A stretch of 64,000 nt of DNA from an uncultured Pelagibacteraceae bacterium (GTDB lineage: Bacteria; Pseudomonadota; Alphaproteobacteria; Pelagibacterales; Pelagibacteraceae). Location of the stretch: contig CACFTE010000005.1 in NCBI GenBank assembly GCA_902569105.1, forward strand, positions 1-64,000. Reading direction: 5' to 3'. The notes below the pieces were generated by a model that ran no database searches, was not told where the DNA came from, and was given only the letters and a program-made list of their open reading frames with translations. Shown here piece after piece: positions 38,270 through 47,854 of this stretch (its first letter is position 1; every line of letters begins with the position of its first letter). The position numbers and the translations under genes are program-made.

Positions 38270-39739
38270 ATGACCGATCTAGAAAAACATGTTAACCGTC
38301 CAGGTAGAGACAAGCTTGTAAAGAAAGTAAGAGAAAAAATTAACGAATTAGGAATAACTTATATTTATTATCAATTTATTTCTGTGACAGGAAGAGTTGT
38401 TGGAAAAGGAATTCCAGCAGATCACTGGGAAAGAACCGCAGAGAAAGGATTTCAATTAGTTTATGGTGCAACAGCAAACTTATTTTTAGATCGTCATAAT
38501 AATTATATTGGATACGGACCTGAAGCTATGGAGCTAGTTGGTATTCCAGACCCTGAAACTTTCTGTCAATTACCATGGGATAAAAGAGTTGGAAGAGTTT
38601 TTGTAACTTGTTTTAGAAACAGAGAAGAGAGAAATAATCCAGGTGGTCATTTAACTTCTGACTGTAGAGGAAATTTAAGAATTTTCATGGATGAATTCCA
38701 AAAGAAACATGGTTTAGAACTAAGAGTTGGTACTGAACCTGAAATGATGTGGTTAACTAGAAATCCAGACGGAACACCTACTGGAAAAGGTTTTTCTAAA
38801 CCATTCTGTTATCACATTGACCAATTTGAATCATTAAGACCAGTATTTATGAAAGTAATTGAATACGCAAAAGCAATGGGGCTCGATATGATTCAAGGTG
38901 ACCATGAGGATGCTCCTGGACAACTAGAATTGAACTGGACATACGATAACGTTTTAAGAAACGCTGATAGACTATCAACTTACAGACAGATATGTGCGCA
39001 GGTTGCTAGAGAGCATAACTTAATAGCTTGCTTTATGACAAAACCTTTTATGGGTGTTTCTGCAAGTGGATGTCATACTAATATGTCTTTATGGAAAGGC
39101 GGAAAAATTTCAGTAAATAAATTAGGTAATAAAAAATTGCCAGGAGTAGAGGAAGTGTTTAGCTATGTCTCAGGTGGTACAAATACATTTATGCCAGATA
39201 CGAAAGATATGCAGCTACCAGGAAAAATTGGTTTACAATCAATTGCTGGTATCATGAAACATTTGCCTGCATTAACGGCATTAGGATCTTCAACAGTAAA
39301 CTCTTATAGAAGATTATGGGATCAAGGTTTCTGGGCACCAGTTTATGCTGACTGGGGATATCAAAACAGAACTTGTGGATTAAGAGTATCTGCACCAGGT
39401 CGTTTTGAATATAGATCAGTAGATTCAATGCACAATCCTTATTTATTAGGTGCGGCATTACTTAAAGCTTGTGATGAAGGAATTACGAAAAAAATGGTTC
39501 CTGCAAAACCTGAGTCTCGAAATATTTATGAAGCTCAGAAAGCTGGAAAAGATGTTAAAAAACTTCCATTAAGCTTAGGAGAGGCATTGGAAAGATTGTC
39601 AGAAGATGAGGTTATAAAATCAGCTATGCCAGATGAAATGTATAAAGTGTTTCATTGGTATAAAAACGATGAGTGGGAAAGATTCCTTGGTGCAACAACT
39701 CAATGGGATCTCGATACTTATCTTGACTGTTTACCTTAA
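38270..39739 (+). CDS. gmaS: Gamma-glutamylmethylamide synthetase (glutamine synthetase family)
   Basis: GS-type sequence (GTEPEMMWL, GDHEDAPGQLELNW, FMTKPFMGVSASGCHTNMSLW) followed by mgsABC. Start reassigned from track 38243 to ATG 38270 preceded by AGGGGG. Confidence 0.87.
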   Translation: MTDLEKHVNRPGRDKLVKKVREKINELGITYIYYQFISVTGRVVGKGIPADHWERTAEKGFQLVYGATANLFLDRHNNYIGYGPEAMELVGIPDPETFCQLPWDKRVGRVFVTCFRNREERNNPGGHLTSDCRGNLRIFMDEFQKKHGLELRVGTEPEMMWLTRNPDGTPTGKGFSKPFCYHIDQFESLRPVFMKVIEYAKAMGLDMIQGDHEDAPGQLELNWTYDNVLRNADRLSTYRQICAQVAREHNLIACFMTKPFMGVSASGCHTNMSLWKGGKISVNKLGNKKLPGVEEVFSYVSGGTNTFMPDTKDMQLPGKIGLQSIAGIMKHLPALTALGSSTVNSYRRLWDQGFWAPVYADWGYQNRTCGLRVSAPGRFEYRSVDSMHNPYLLGAALLKACDEGITKKMVPAKPESRNIYEAQKAGKDVKKLPLSLGEALERLSEDEVIKSAMPDEMYKVFHWYKNDEWERFLGATTQWDLDTYLDCLP

Positions 39740-39759
39740 AAATATAAAAGGGGAAATAT

Positions 39760-40701
39760 ATGTGCGGAATAGCTGGATTAATTCATAGAGGAAAATCTTC
39801 AAACGTTGGTAGTGAATTGCAACTAATGCTTCAAGCATTGAAGCATAGAGGGCCGGACTCAACTGGTTATGCTTTATATGCAGAAAATGATGGTAAGAAT
39901 TTTATTATGAGATTTAAAGTAGGAGAAAATGTTGGTGAAGGTAGTACATCTGTAAATGAAGACGCCAGTGTTTACGATGAAAGAAAAAAACTAGTAGATC
40001 AAATGTTAAAAGAATTAGGAGCAAATATAGTAAAAGATGAAAAGTTAACTCCATATTCTTATAGATATGAAATGCAATTTGATAAGGACTTGATGGAGTT
40101 TTCAAAAAAAATTGAAAGTATTAATGGAGTGGAAATTTTATCAATAGGAAAATCTTTAGAATTAATTAAAGATTTAGGCGATGCCGCTGCAGTTTCGGAA
40201 AGATATGGATTAGGTGATGTTAAAGGTACACATGCTATTGGACACGCAAGGATGGCAACTGAATCTGGTGTAGATATTAAATCAGCCCACCCTTTTTGGG
40301 GATATCCTTTTAGCGATGTTTCTGTGGTTCATAACGGTCAATTGACTAATTATTGGAACAATAGAAGAGTTTTAGAAAATAAAGGTATGAGGTTTATGTC
40401 TGAATGTGATTCAGAGTTAATCGCAGTGTATCTTGCTGAAAAAATGAGAAATGGTGCAACTTTAGAGGAAGGTATGAAAGACTCATTAACTGGCTTAGAT
40501 GGAGTATTTACATACTTTGTAGCAACAAAAGATTCTTTAGGTATGGCAAAAGATACAATGGCTGCAAAACCATTAGTGCTTTATGAATCTGATGATTTAG
40601 TAGCAATGGGATCAGAAGAGATTGCAATAAGGTCTATTCTCCCTCAAGAAATAGATACTTATGATCCATTCGACGGAGAGGTCAAGGTATGGCGAATTTA
40701 A
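39760..40701 (+). CDS. mgsA: N-methylglutamate synthase subunit A (type II glutamine amidotransferase)
   Basis: MCGIAGLIHRG N-terminus, HRGPDSTGYALY; order amidotransferase/GXGXG/FMN domain after gmaS. Confidence 0.87.
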   Translation: MCGIAGLIHRGKSSNVGSELQLMLQALKHRGPDSTGYALYAENDGKNFIMRFKVGENVGEGSTSVNEDASVYDERKKLVDQMLKELGANIVKDEKLTPYSYRYEMQFDKDLMEFSKKIESINGVEILSIGKSLELIKDLGDAAAVSERYGLGDVKGTHAIGHARMATESGVDIKSAHPFWGYPFSDVSVVHNGQLTNYWNNRRVLENKGMRFMSECDSELIAVYLAEKMRNGATLEEGMKDSLTGLDGVFTYFVATKDSLGMAKDTMAAKPLVLYESDDLVAMGSEEIAIRSILPQEIDTYDPFDGEVKVWRI

Positions 40702-41543
40702 AAACTTCAGAAAAAAAAACAAAAGCCCAATCAATGGGACTTCATACTGAAGTCTTAACTGGAAAAACTCAACAAAAATTCTTTAACCCTGATGAGGCTG
40801 AGAATTTCTACTATTGGGGAACATATGATGTAGATTTTAATAAAAGAATTGATCTTGATGTTATGGATTTAGATTGTAAAGAAGCTAACAGAAAGATTGA
40901 TGATTTAATGAGTCAAGGATATGGAACTATAGTAATTAAAAATCCACAAGGAAAACACAGCTTAGGTGTAGGGATACTTAACAAACTAAATTTAATCTTT
41001 GAGGGTAGCTTAGGGTATTTTGGAGTTGGTTCGATTGATGGTCCTACTGTAAGAATAAATGGTAGAGTTGGATGGTCTTGTGCAGAGAATATGATGGCTG
41101 GGAAAGTGGTTATAGAAAAAAATGCCGGATCGTGTTTTGGAGCTGCTATAAGAGGTGGTGATCTTATTTGTAAAGGAAGTGTTGGTGCGAGAACAGGGAT
41201 CGACCAAAAAGGCGGGACAATAATTATTGGCGGAGATGCAGGCGCATTTACGGGTTTCATGATGCAAAGAGGAAGAATAATAATTTTGGGTGACGTAGGC
41301 ATAAACCTTGGAGACTCTATGTATGATGGGACTATTTATGTAGGTGGAAAAATAGGTTCATTTGGAAGTGATGCCGTAGAGTCGCCTATGACAAAAAGTG
41401 ATATGGATTGGTTAAAAAGAAAACTTAAAGTAGCAGAGATCGGTGAAAATTTTGATTTGTCTAAAATGACAAAAGTAGTAGCTGGTAAAAAATTATGGAA
41501 TTACGACGCATTAGAACCAACTGAGAAAAAAGGAGCTATATAA
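40689..41543 (+). CDS. mgsB: N-methylglutamate synthase subunit B (GXGXG domain)
   Basis: Repeated glycine-rich GxGxG beta-helix (GGDLICKGSVGARTGIDQKGGTIIIGGDAGAFTGFMMQRGRIIILGDVG). Confidence 0.88.
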   Translation: MANLKTSEKKTKAQSMGLHTEVLTGKTQQKFFNPDEAENFYYWGTYDVDFNKRIDLDVMDLDCKEANRKIDDLMSQGYGTIVIKNPQGKHSLGVGILNKLNLIFEGSLGYFGVGSIDGPTVRINGRVGWSCAENMMAGKVVIEKNAGSCFGAAIRGGDLICKGSVGARTGIDQKGGTIIIGGDAGAFTGFMMQRGRIIILGDVGINLGDSMYDGTIYVGGKIGSFGSDAVESPMTKSDMDWLKRKLKVAEIGENFDLSKMTKVVAGKKLWNYDALEPTEKKGAI

Positions 41544-41544
41544 A

Positions 41545-42942
41545 ATGGCAAAAAAAAAGAAAAATGGAAAATCAAACGGCCACTCTAACGGAAATGGTAA
41601 GAGTGAGTTCTCAAAAAGAAATAAAAGTTTATTAGGTTATAATTCAATTTTTACACCTGAAGTAATTGATGACATCCATATAAAAGCTCAGCTAGGAAGA
41701 TACAGAATGAGAGGAATGGCTTTAATGAAAAAAATTCCTACATTTGATGATCTTGTGTTTTTACCTGGAACTTTAACAAGATTTGTAATTGAAGGTTACA
41801 GAGAAAAGTGTGAAACAAAAACTGTTATTGGGCCAAGATGTGAAAATCCAATTGAATTAGATATACCAGTTTATATTACTGGAATGAGTTTCGGTGCATT
41901 ATCTTATGAAGCAAAAACTGCTTTAGCAAGAGGTGCTACGATGGCTGGAAGTGCCACATGTTCAGGTGAAGGCGGAATGATACCAGATGAGAGAAGATAT
42001 TCGGAAAAATGGTACTATCAATGTATTCAATCTAGATATGGTTTTAATCCACATCACGCTCAACTTGCGGATGGTATAGAAGTATTTATAGGACAAGGTC
42101 AAAAAGTTGGTATGGGAGGACATTTAATGGGTCAGAAAGTTACTGACCAAGTTGCTGAAATGAGATCACTTCCAGCTGGTATTGACCAAAGGTCACCAGC
42201 AAGACACCCTGATTGGCTAGGACCAGATGATCTTGCATTAAAAGTTCAAGAGCTAAGAGAATTAACTAAAAATAAAGTACCAATCCAATTGAAACTTGGG
42301 GCTGCAAAAGTATATGACGATGTGCGTATGGCGGCTAAGTGTGATCCTGACTCGATTTACCTTGATGGAATGGAAGGATCAACTGGAGCTGGTCCACATA
42401 TCGCTGCAGCAAATACAGGCATACCTGGTATTGCAGCTATAAGAGAAGCTAGAAGAGCAATAGATGATGTTGGAAAAACTGGAAAAGTTACATTGATCTA
42501 TGCCGGTGGTGTTAGAGATGGCGCAGATATGGCAAAAGCACTTGCTTTAGGTGCAGATGCAATTGCAATAGGAACTGGAGCTATGGTAGCTTTAAATTGT
42601 AATAAAGAAATACCTGAGTCAAATTTTGAAAAAGAAATGGGTGTTCCGGCTGGACATTGTTATCATTGTCATACTGGCAGATGCCCAGTTGGTGTTGCAA
42701 CGCAAGATCCAAAATTAAGAAAAAGATTAAATCCAGATGAAGCAGCGTTAAGAGTATACAACTATTTACATGCAATGACTTTAGAGGCGCAACTTCTCGC
42801 AAGAGCTTGTGGTAAAACGAATATACACTCTTTAGAACCTGAAGATATGGCTGCTTTAACAATGGAAGCTTCTGCGCTTGCAAAAGTTCCATTATCAGGA
42901 ACTAATCATACTGTTGGAGTTGATGACTTTCATAAAATATAG
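41545..42942 (+). CDS. mgsC: N-methylglutamate synthase subunit C (FMN-binding glutamate synthase domain)
   Basis: ITGMSFGALSYEAKTALARGA, GEGGMIPDERR, CHTGRCPVGVATQDPKLRKRL. Confidence 0.9.
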   Translation: MAKKKKNGKSNGHSNGNGKSEFSKRNKSLLGYNSIFTPEVIDDIHIKAQLGRYRMRGMALMKKIPTFDDLVFLPGTLTRFVIEGYREKCETKTVIGPRCENPIELDIPVYITGMSFGALSYEAKTALARGATMAGSATCSGEGGMIPDERRYSEKWYYQCIQSRYGFNPHHAQLADGIEVFIGQGQKVGMGGHLMGQKVTDQVAEMRSLPAGIDQRSPARHPDWLGPDDLALKVQELRELTKNKVPIQLKLGAAKVYDDVRMAAKCDPDSIYLDGMEGSTGAGPHIAAANTGIPGIAAIREARRAIDDVGKTGKVTLIYAGGVRDGADMAKALALGADAIAIGTGAMVALNCNKEIPESNFEKEMGVPAGHCYHCHTGRCPVGVATQDPKLRKRLNPDEAALRVYNYLHAMTLEAQLLARACGKTNIHSLEPEDMAALTMEASALAKVPLSGTNHTVGVDDFHKI

Positions 42943-42950
42943 GAAATTAA

Positions 42951-43361
42951 ATGGCAAAGAAAAAAAATAAAGTAAAGAAAAAAGAAAAAGAAGTTAAAGG
43001 CCAACTAGGAAAAAAAAAAGAGACCGCTAGAGAAAAAATGATTGGTCAAACTATTGGTTATCGTTACGATGTTAACCTTTTGCCTGATTACGGTAGATTA
43101 ACTCCTTTCTTGAAAAAATATATTGAAGCAATGGGTTGGGATGATCTCAATTGGTTAGAAGATGTTCATATGGGATATGAAGAGGACAGGCCAGCAGTAT
43201 TTGATAGAAATGCTAATGGATGGGTAACAATACCTAAAAAAATTAAATTACCTAATAACCAGCAAGACAGAGATATGATTGCTAGAGAATTGTTAGTAAA
43301 ATTTCAAATGTCTCCCAATCATCCTTTGGTTGATCTTAAAAAAGCATATAGAAAATTTTAG
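42951..43361 (+). CDS. Lysine-rich conserved hypothetical protein, 136 aa, in mgs operon
   Basis: 8 nt after mgsC on the same strand; basic N-terminus MAKKKNKVKKKEKEVKGQLGKKKE; no family recognised. Confidence 0.7.
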   Translation: MAKKKNKVKKKEKEVKGQLGKKKETAREKMIGQTIGYRYDVNLLPDYGRLTPFLKKYIEAMGWDDLNWLEDVHMGYEEDRPAVFDRNANGWVTIPKKIKLPNNQQDRDMIARELLVKFQMSPNHPLVDLKKAYRKF

Positions 43362-43387
43362 AATCAAAAAATTATTTAGTTCTAGTG

Positions 43388-43419
43388 TTAGTTGATTAAT
43401 AATTAATTTTATCAACTAA
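43388..43419. repeat. Inverted repeat upstream of the ammonium transporter gene
   Basis: Perfect 9-bp arms TTAGTTGAT (43388-43396) and ATCAACTAA (43411-43419), no adjacent U run. Confidence 0.55.
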
Positions 43420-43538
43420 AGTGTACCTTTTTACTGTTGTTATTAGTTTTTCAATAAAATAAATTTATTAAAAGTTTAGGTATGCGGAAATATTCATAAA
43501 GCATTCTTAAATTTGTAAATTAAAGGGAGGAAAGCACG

Positions 43539-44939
43539 ATGACTGATCAACTTAGTGCATTGACGACCATATTTACTGAATTCTACTATTGGGTAACTGT
43601 AGTACTAATGTTCCTAATTCACGTAGGTTTCTGTATGTATGAGGTTGGAGCCTCTAGATATAAACATCACCAACATACATTGATGAAGAATACAATGTTA
43701 ATACCATTGGTTACAATAACATGGTTCTTTTTTGGTTGGTGGATATATTGGGCGTTTCCAACAGGACCGGGTTTAGCACCTTCTATTATGAATGAAAGTG
43801 CAGCATTAATTACGGACGAGTCCGCATTTAGTGCAACTTGGTATACTGCTACAAGTGATTTAATGGCAATAAACCTTAACGACCATATAAGTGGTGTGTT
43901 CTGGGCAGCATTTCTATTATTTTCATGGACAGCAGCTTCAATCGTTTCAGGTGCTGTAATTGAAAGAATTACAACATTTGCATTTGGTATCTTGGCAATA
44001 GCTATTGGTTCGGTATTCTGGACAATAGATGCTGCGTGGGGATGGCATTTCGACGGTTGGATGTTAAAAATATTAGGTTATCACGATGCTTATGCATCGG
44101 GAGTAATTCACGCAATAGCAGGAGGATTTGCTCTTGGAATTCTATGTGTATTAGGACCAAGAATAGGAAAATTCTCATCTAGCGGAGAACCTAGAAATAT
44201 AGGACCAAGAAATCCTTGGTTAGTAACAGTAGGATTATTTTTAATTTATACTGGTTTCTGGGGTTTTTATGCAGCGTGTAATATTCCAATCTATGATTTA
44301 GGACCTGAATATGGAATGGAAGGAGTAACATTCTGGACTGCAACAAACATTTATGTAACACCAACTACTTTAAGCGGTATTACATTTAACTTCTTGATGT
44401 CACTATCAGGAGGATTGTTGGCCGGATATGTTATATCTAAAGGTGATCCTTTCTGGACATATTCAAGTGGACTAGCAGGAGTAATAACAGCTTCGGCAGG
44501 TAACGACTTATATCACCCAATACAAGCAATGATAATTGCAATGATTGGTGTATGGGTTGCTTACAAACTGCATTATTGGGTTGAACGTAAGTTCAAAATT
44601 GATGATGCTGTTGGAGCAGTAGCTGTTCACGGTTATGCTGGTTTCGTAGGACTAGTTATTTGTGGGTTTGTTCTAAATGGTTATCCATCATCTGGTTACA
44701 GTGTTGGAGCTATGTGGGATGGATCAACTTATGCTGCAATAAATCCATTAGGAATGTTTATTGGGGCAATAATTATGTTCTTCGTTCTAGGGTTTTTCCC
44801 TGGCTACATAATTGCTAGAGTACTTCACGGTATGGGCAAATTAAGAATCCCAAGAGAAGTAGAATTAGCAGGTCTAGATTATCAAATATTAGAGGATGCG
44901 AGTAGTGATGAAAAAGCCGTCGCATCATCTTCAAGGTAA
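43539..44939 (+). CDS. amt: Ammonium transporter (Amt family)
   Basis: 466 aa multi-TM; GWHFDGWMLKILGYHDAYASGVIHAIAGGFALG, DDAVGAVAVHGYAGFVGLV. Confidence 0.88.
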   Translation: MTDQLSALTTIFTEFYYWVTVVLMFLIHVGFCMYEVGASRYKHHQHTLMKNTMLIPLVTITWFFFGWWIYWAFPTGPGLAPSIMNESAALITDESAFSATWYTATSDLMAINLNDHISGVFWAAFLLFSWTAASIVSGAVIERITTFAFGILAIAIGSVFWTIDAAWGWHFDGWMLKILGYHDAYASGVIHAIAGGFALGILCVLGPRIGKFSSSGEPRNIGPRNPWLVTVGLFLIYTGFWGFYAACNIPIYDLGPEYGMEGVTFWTATNIYVTPTTLSGITFNFLMSLSGGLLAGYVISKGDPFWTYSSGLAGVITASAGNDLYHPIQAMIIAMIGVWVAYKLHYWVERKFKIDDAVGAVAVHGYAGFVGLVICGFVLNGYPSSGYSVGAMWDGSTYAAINPLGMFIGAIIMFFVLGFFPGYIIARVLHGMGKLRIPREVELAGLDYQILEDASSDEKAVASSSR

Positions 44940-44951
44940 AGGAGGTTAACT

Positions 44952-45173
44952 ATGGCTACAGTAAGTAACTGGATAGATCATCTGAGTGCCTCTGAAGTTG
45001 CAGGGGCAGTTTACCCGGGCGTTGGATCCGAGGGTATTCTTGTTATTGTTGGTATTGTGATTTGGATAGGCTGGCATGTTGTTTCAAGCATGCAAGAGTC
45101 TAGTAAAATGAATGATATCGCAAGAAGAAGACCTGGAAAAGATGACTGGAAAAGCAACACACCTGACTGGTAA
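44952..45173 (+). CDS. 73-aa single-TM small protein downstream of amt
   Basis: MATVSNWIDHLSASEVAGAVYPGVGSEGILVIVGIVIWIGWHVVSSMQ...; preceded by AAAGGAGG ribosome-binding site, followed by terminator. Confidence 0.7.
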   Translation: MATVSNWIDHLSASEVAGAVYPGVGSEGILVIVGIVIWIGWHVVSSMQESSKMNDIARRRPGKDDWKSNTPDW

Positions 45174-45185
45174 ATAATAGGTCTT

Positions 45186-45213
45186 GAGGGCGCATTAAAA
45201 TGCGCCCTCTTTA
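45186..45213 (+). terminator. Intrinsic terminator after amt and small protein
   Basis: GAGGGCGCATT-aa-AATGCGCCCTC followed by TTT. Confidence 0.85.
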
Positions 45214-45217
45214 AAAG

Positions 45218-45376
45218 ATGGAAGAAAATAATCATAAAGAACAAGAAAATAAAACACCAAGTAAAATGGCTAGGCTAGCTTGGCCTAAAGCCAAGTATGG
45301 TGTTATAATCGCAATAATTATAATTGTGATAGTAAACTTAATATATTACAAAGATGTAATAAAAAGTTTTTTTTAA
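45218..45376 (+). CDS. 52-aa single-TM microprotein upstream of glnT-like gene
   Basis: Translation MEENNHKEQENKTPSKMARLAWPKAKYGVIIAIIIIVIVNLIYYKDVIKSFF; not in the ORF track; stop 2 nt before the next ATG. Confidence 0.5.
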   Translation: MEENNHKEQENKTPSKMARLAWPKAKYGVIIAIIIIVIVNLIYYKDVIKSFF

Positions 45377-45378
45377 TA

Positions 45379-46704
45379 ATGTCTAAAAATCTTTCAAGAA
45401 TTGCTAAACAAAAAAAAATAAAATACTTTCTTATAAGCTTTGTAGATTTATTTGGAGTTTTAAGGTCTAAACTTGTTCCAGCAAGAGCAATTGGTGAAAT
45501 GCAAAAAAATGGAGCTGGATTTGCTGGATTTGCTACTTGGCTAGATATGACGCCTGCAGACTCTGATATGTTTGCAATTCCCGATCCTGATAGTCTAGTA
45601 ATTTTACCATGGAATAAAGAAGTAGGATGGTTGGCATCTGATTTATGGATGGATGGAAAGCCTGTGGATGCATCTCCAAGAATAATGCTAAAAAGACAAA
45701 TTGAAAAATTATCTAAAAGAAATCTAAAAATGAAATCAGGTGTGGAATGTGAATATTTTTTATTATCAGAAGATGGAAAATCAATTTCAGACCCAAGAGA
45801 TATCCAATCAAAGCCGTGTTATGATCAATCTGCTCTAATGAGAAGATATGAATTAATAAAGGAAATATGTGATTGTATGATTGAACTTGGATGGAACCCG
45901 TATCAAAATGATCACGAGGATGCTAACGGACAGTTTGAAATGAATTGGGACTATTCAGATAGTTTAATAACTGCTGACAGGCATACTTTCTTTAAGTTTA
46001 TGGTAAAATCTTTAGCTGAAAAACATGGATTAAGAGCAACTTTTATGCCGAAACCATTCGAAAATTTAACAGGAAACGGTTGCCATGCTCACATTTCTTT
46101 ATGGAATGGTAATTCAAATAAATTTTTAGAAAAAGGAGATAGGTTAGGTTTAAGTAAGTTGGCTTATAATTTTTTAGGTGGAATAATAAAAAATGCAACA
46201 TCCTTAGCAGCATTCTTTAATCCAACGATCAATAGTTATAGAAGAATAAATGCACCCCCAACAAAATCAGGTGCAAGTTGGTCTCCTAGTAGTATTTCTT
46301 ATACAGGAAATAACAGAACCCATATGATTAGAGTACCAGATCCAGGTAGATTTGAACTTAGATTAATGGATGGATCTTCTAATCCTTATCTATTGCAAGC
46401 AGGAGTTATGGCTGCAGGCCTAGATGGTATAAATAATAAAATTGATCCAGGAGAACCATTATTCTGTAACATGTACACGGATCATAAAAATTATCCAAAT
46501 TTAGAAAGGTTACCAAATGAACTTGAGGAGTCTTTGGAGAATCTAGAAAATAACAAAATATTAAGAGAAGCTTTCGGAGAAAAAGTAATTTCAAGCTACA
46601 TAAAACTTAAAAAGCAAGAAATAGTGTCATTTGATATTGAAGAAAGATTTGACAAAAGATCCCCAATAACAACTTGGGAAAGAAATAACAGTCTAGATTG
46701 TTAA
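45379..46704 (+). CDS. glnT: Glutamine synthetase family protein (GlnT/type III-like)
   Basis: 441 aa; GVECEYFLLSEDG, NDHEDANGQFEMNWDYSD, FMPKPFENLTGNGCHAHISLW. Confidence 0.8.
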   Translation: MSKNLSRIAKQKKIKYFLISFVDLFGVLRSKLVPARAIGEMQKNGAGFAGFATWLDMTPADSDMFAIPDPDSLVILPWNKEVGWLASDLWMDGKPVDASPRIMLKRQIEKLSKRNLKMKSGVECEYFLLSEDGKSISDPRDIQSKPCYDQSALMRRYELIKEICDCMIELGWNPYQNDHEDANGQFEMNWDYSDSLITADRHTFFKFMVKSLAEKHGLRATFMPKPFENLTGNGCHAHISLWNGNSNKFLEKGDRLGLSKLAYNFLGGIIKNATSLAAFFNPTINSYRRINAPPTKSGASWSPSSISYTGNNRTHMIRVPDPGRFELRLMDGSSNPYLLQAGVMAAGLDGINNKIDPGEPLFCNMYTDHKNYPNLERLPNELEESLENLENNKILREAFGEKVISSYIKLKKQEIVSFDIEERFDKRSPITTWERNNSLDC

Positions 46705-46710
46705 TATATA

Positions 46711-47850
46711 ATGAGTGATACTGAAGTATTCGGTTGGAAATTTTCTAAACTTATTAATAATAAAAATTACGATTTTAAAAGAGATAAAATTCTTGATGTT
46801 TGTGGAGAAGATAATGTGCTTGATGCCTACGAGGTTATATCTGGATGGCAAAATTACAATACAACACCATTAATAAATTTAGAAAAACTTTCAAAAAAGT
46901 TGAAGCTTAATAATATTTTTTACAAAGATGAGTCAAAAAGATTTCATTTAAAATCTTTTAAAGCTTTAGGTGGTGCGTATGCTGTTCAAAAAATTACACA
47001 AGGAGATAAGTCTACCACCGTTGCAACAGCTACGGCAGGCAACCATGGCAGATCAGTATCATGGGGAGCACAAAGACTTGGTTTAAATTGTAAAATATTT
47101 ATTAGCGAGTTTGTTAGTGAGGCACGTGCTGATGTAATGAGAAATCTCGGTGCTGATGTTATTAGAGTAAAAGGTAACTATGAAGCATCCCTAAAAGAAT
47201 GTATTAAACAATCAAAAATAAATGGTTGGGAAATAATACAAGATGTTGCATGGGAAGGATATGAAAAAGTTCCAAAACTGACCATGGCTGGATACTCTGT
47301 TATGATAAAAGAAATTTCAAATCAAACAGATAAATACATCACCCATGTTTTTTTACAAGCAGGTGTAGGTGGAATGGCCTCAGGTGCAATTGCAGGTATT
47401 GCCAAATATTTTAAAAGAATACCAAAAATTATTATTGTTGAACCTGAAACAGCTGATTGTGTTTTACAAAGTGTAGAAAAAGGAGAAATACAAAAAATTG
47501 ATATCAAAAAAGAAAGTATTATGGGTGGAATGTCTTGTGGAGAAGTTTCGTTAGTTCCTTGGAGAATATTAAAGAACGCAGTAAATATCTGTGTAAGTAT
47601 ATCAGATGATAATATAGCCAAAACAATTGCTATGCTCGAAAAAAAATATTTTAGTAATGAACCAATTATTGCAGGTGAATGTGCAACACCTGGTATAATT
47701 AGCTTAATAGCAGCTTCTGAGAACGAAAATATTAAAAATAAGTTAGAATTAAGTGATGAATCAAATATTCTATTAATAGGTTGTGAAGGTGATGCAGATG
47801 AAAACCTTTACAAAAAATTATTAAATGAAGGTATTAAAGAATTAATTTAA
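46711..47850 (+). CDS. PLP-dependent diaminopropionate ammonia-lyase-like enzyme
   Basis: YKDESKRFHLKSFKALGGAYA PLP-Lys motif; TATAGNHGRSVSWGAQRLG. Confidence 0.82.
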   Translation: MSDTEVFGWKFSKLINNKNYDFKRDKILDVCGEDNVLDAYEVISGWQNYNTTPLINLEKLSKKLKLNNIFYKDESKRFHLKSFKALGGAYAVQKITQGDKSTTVATATAGNHGRSVSWGAQRLGLNCKIFISEFVSEARADVMRNLGADVIRVKGNYEASLKECIKQSKINGWEIIQDVAWEGYEKVPKLTMAGYSVMIKEISNQTDKYITHVFLQAGVGGMASGAIAGIAKYFKRIPKIIIVEPETADCVLQSVEKGEIQKIDIKKESIMGGMSCGEVSLVPWRILKNAVNICVSISDDNIAKTIAMLEKKYFSNEPIIAGECATPGIISLIAASENENIKNKLELSDESNILLIGCEGDADENLYKKLLNEGIKELI

Positions 47851-47854
47851 AACT

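Noticed and set aside
40913-41302. 129-aa and 85-aa - strand ORFs
   Set aside because: Antisense to the glycine-rich repeat region of mgsB; the repeat composition creates long open frames.
42581-42892. 103-aa - strand ORF
   Set aside because: Antisense to mgsC; no independent support.
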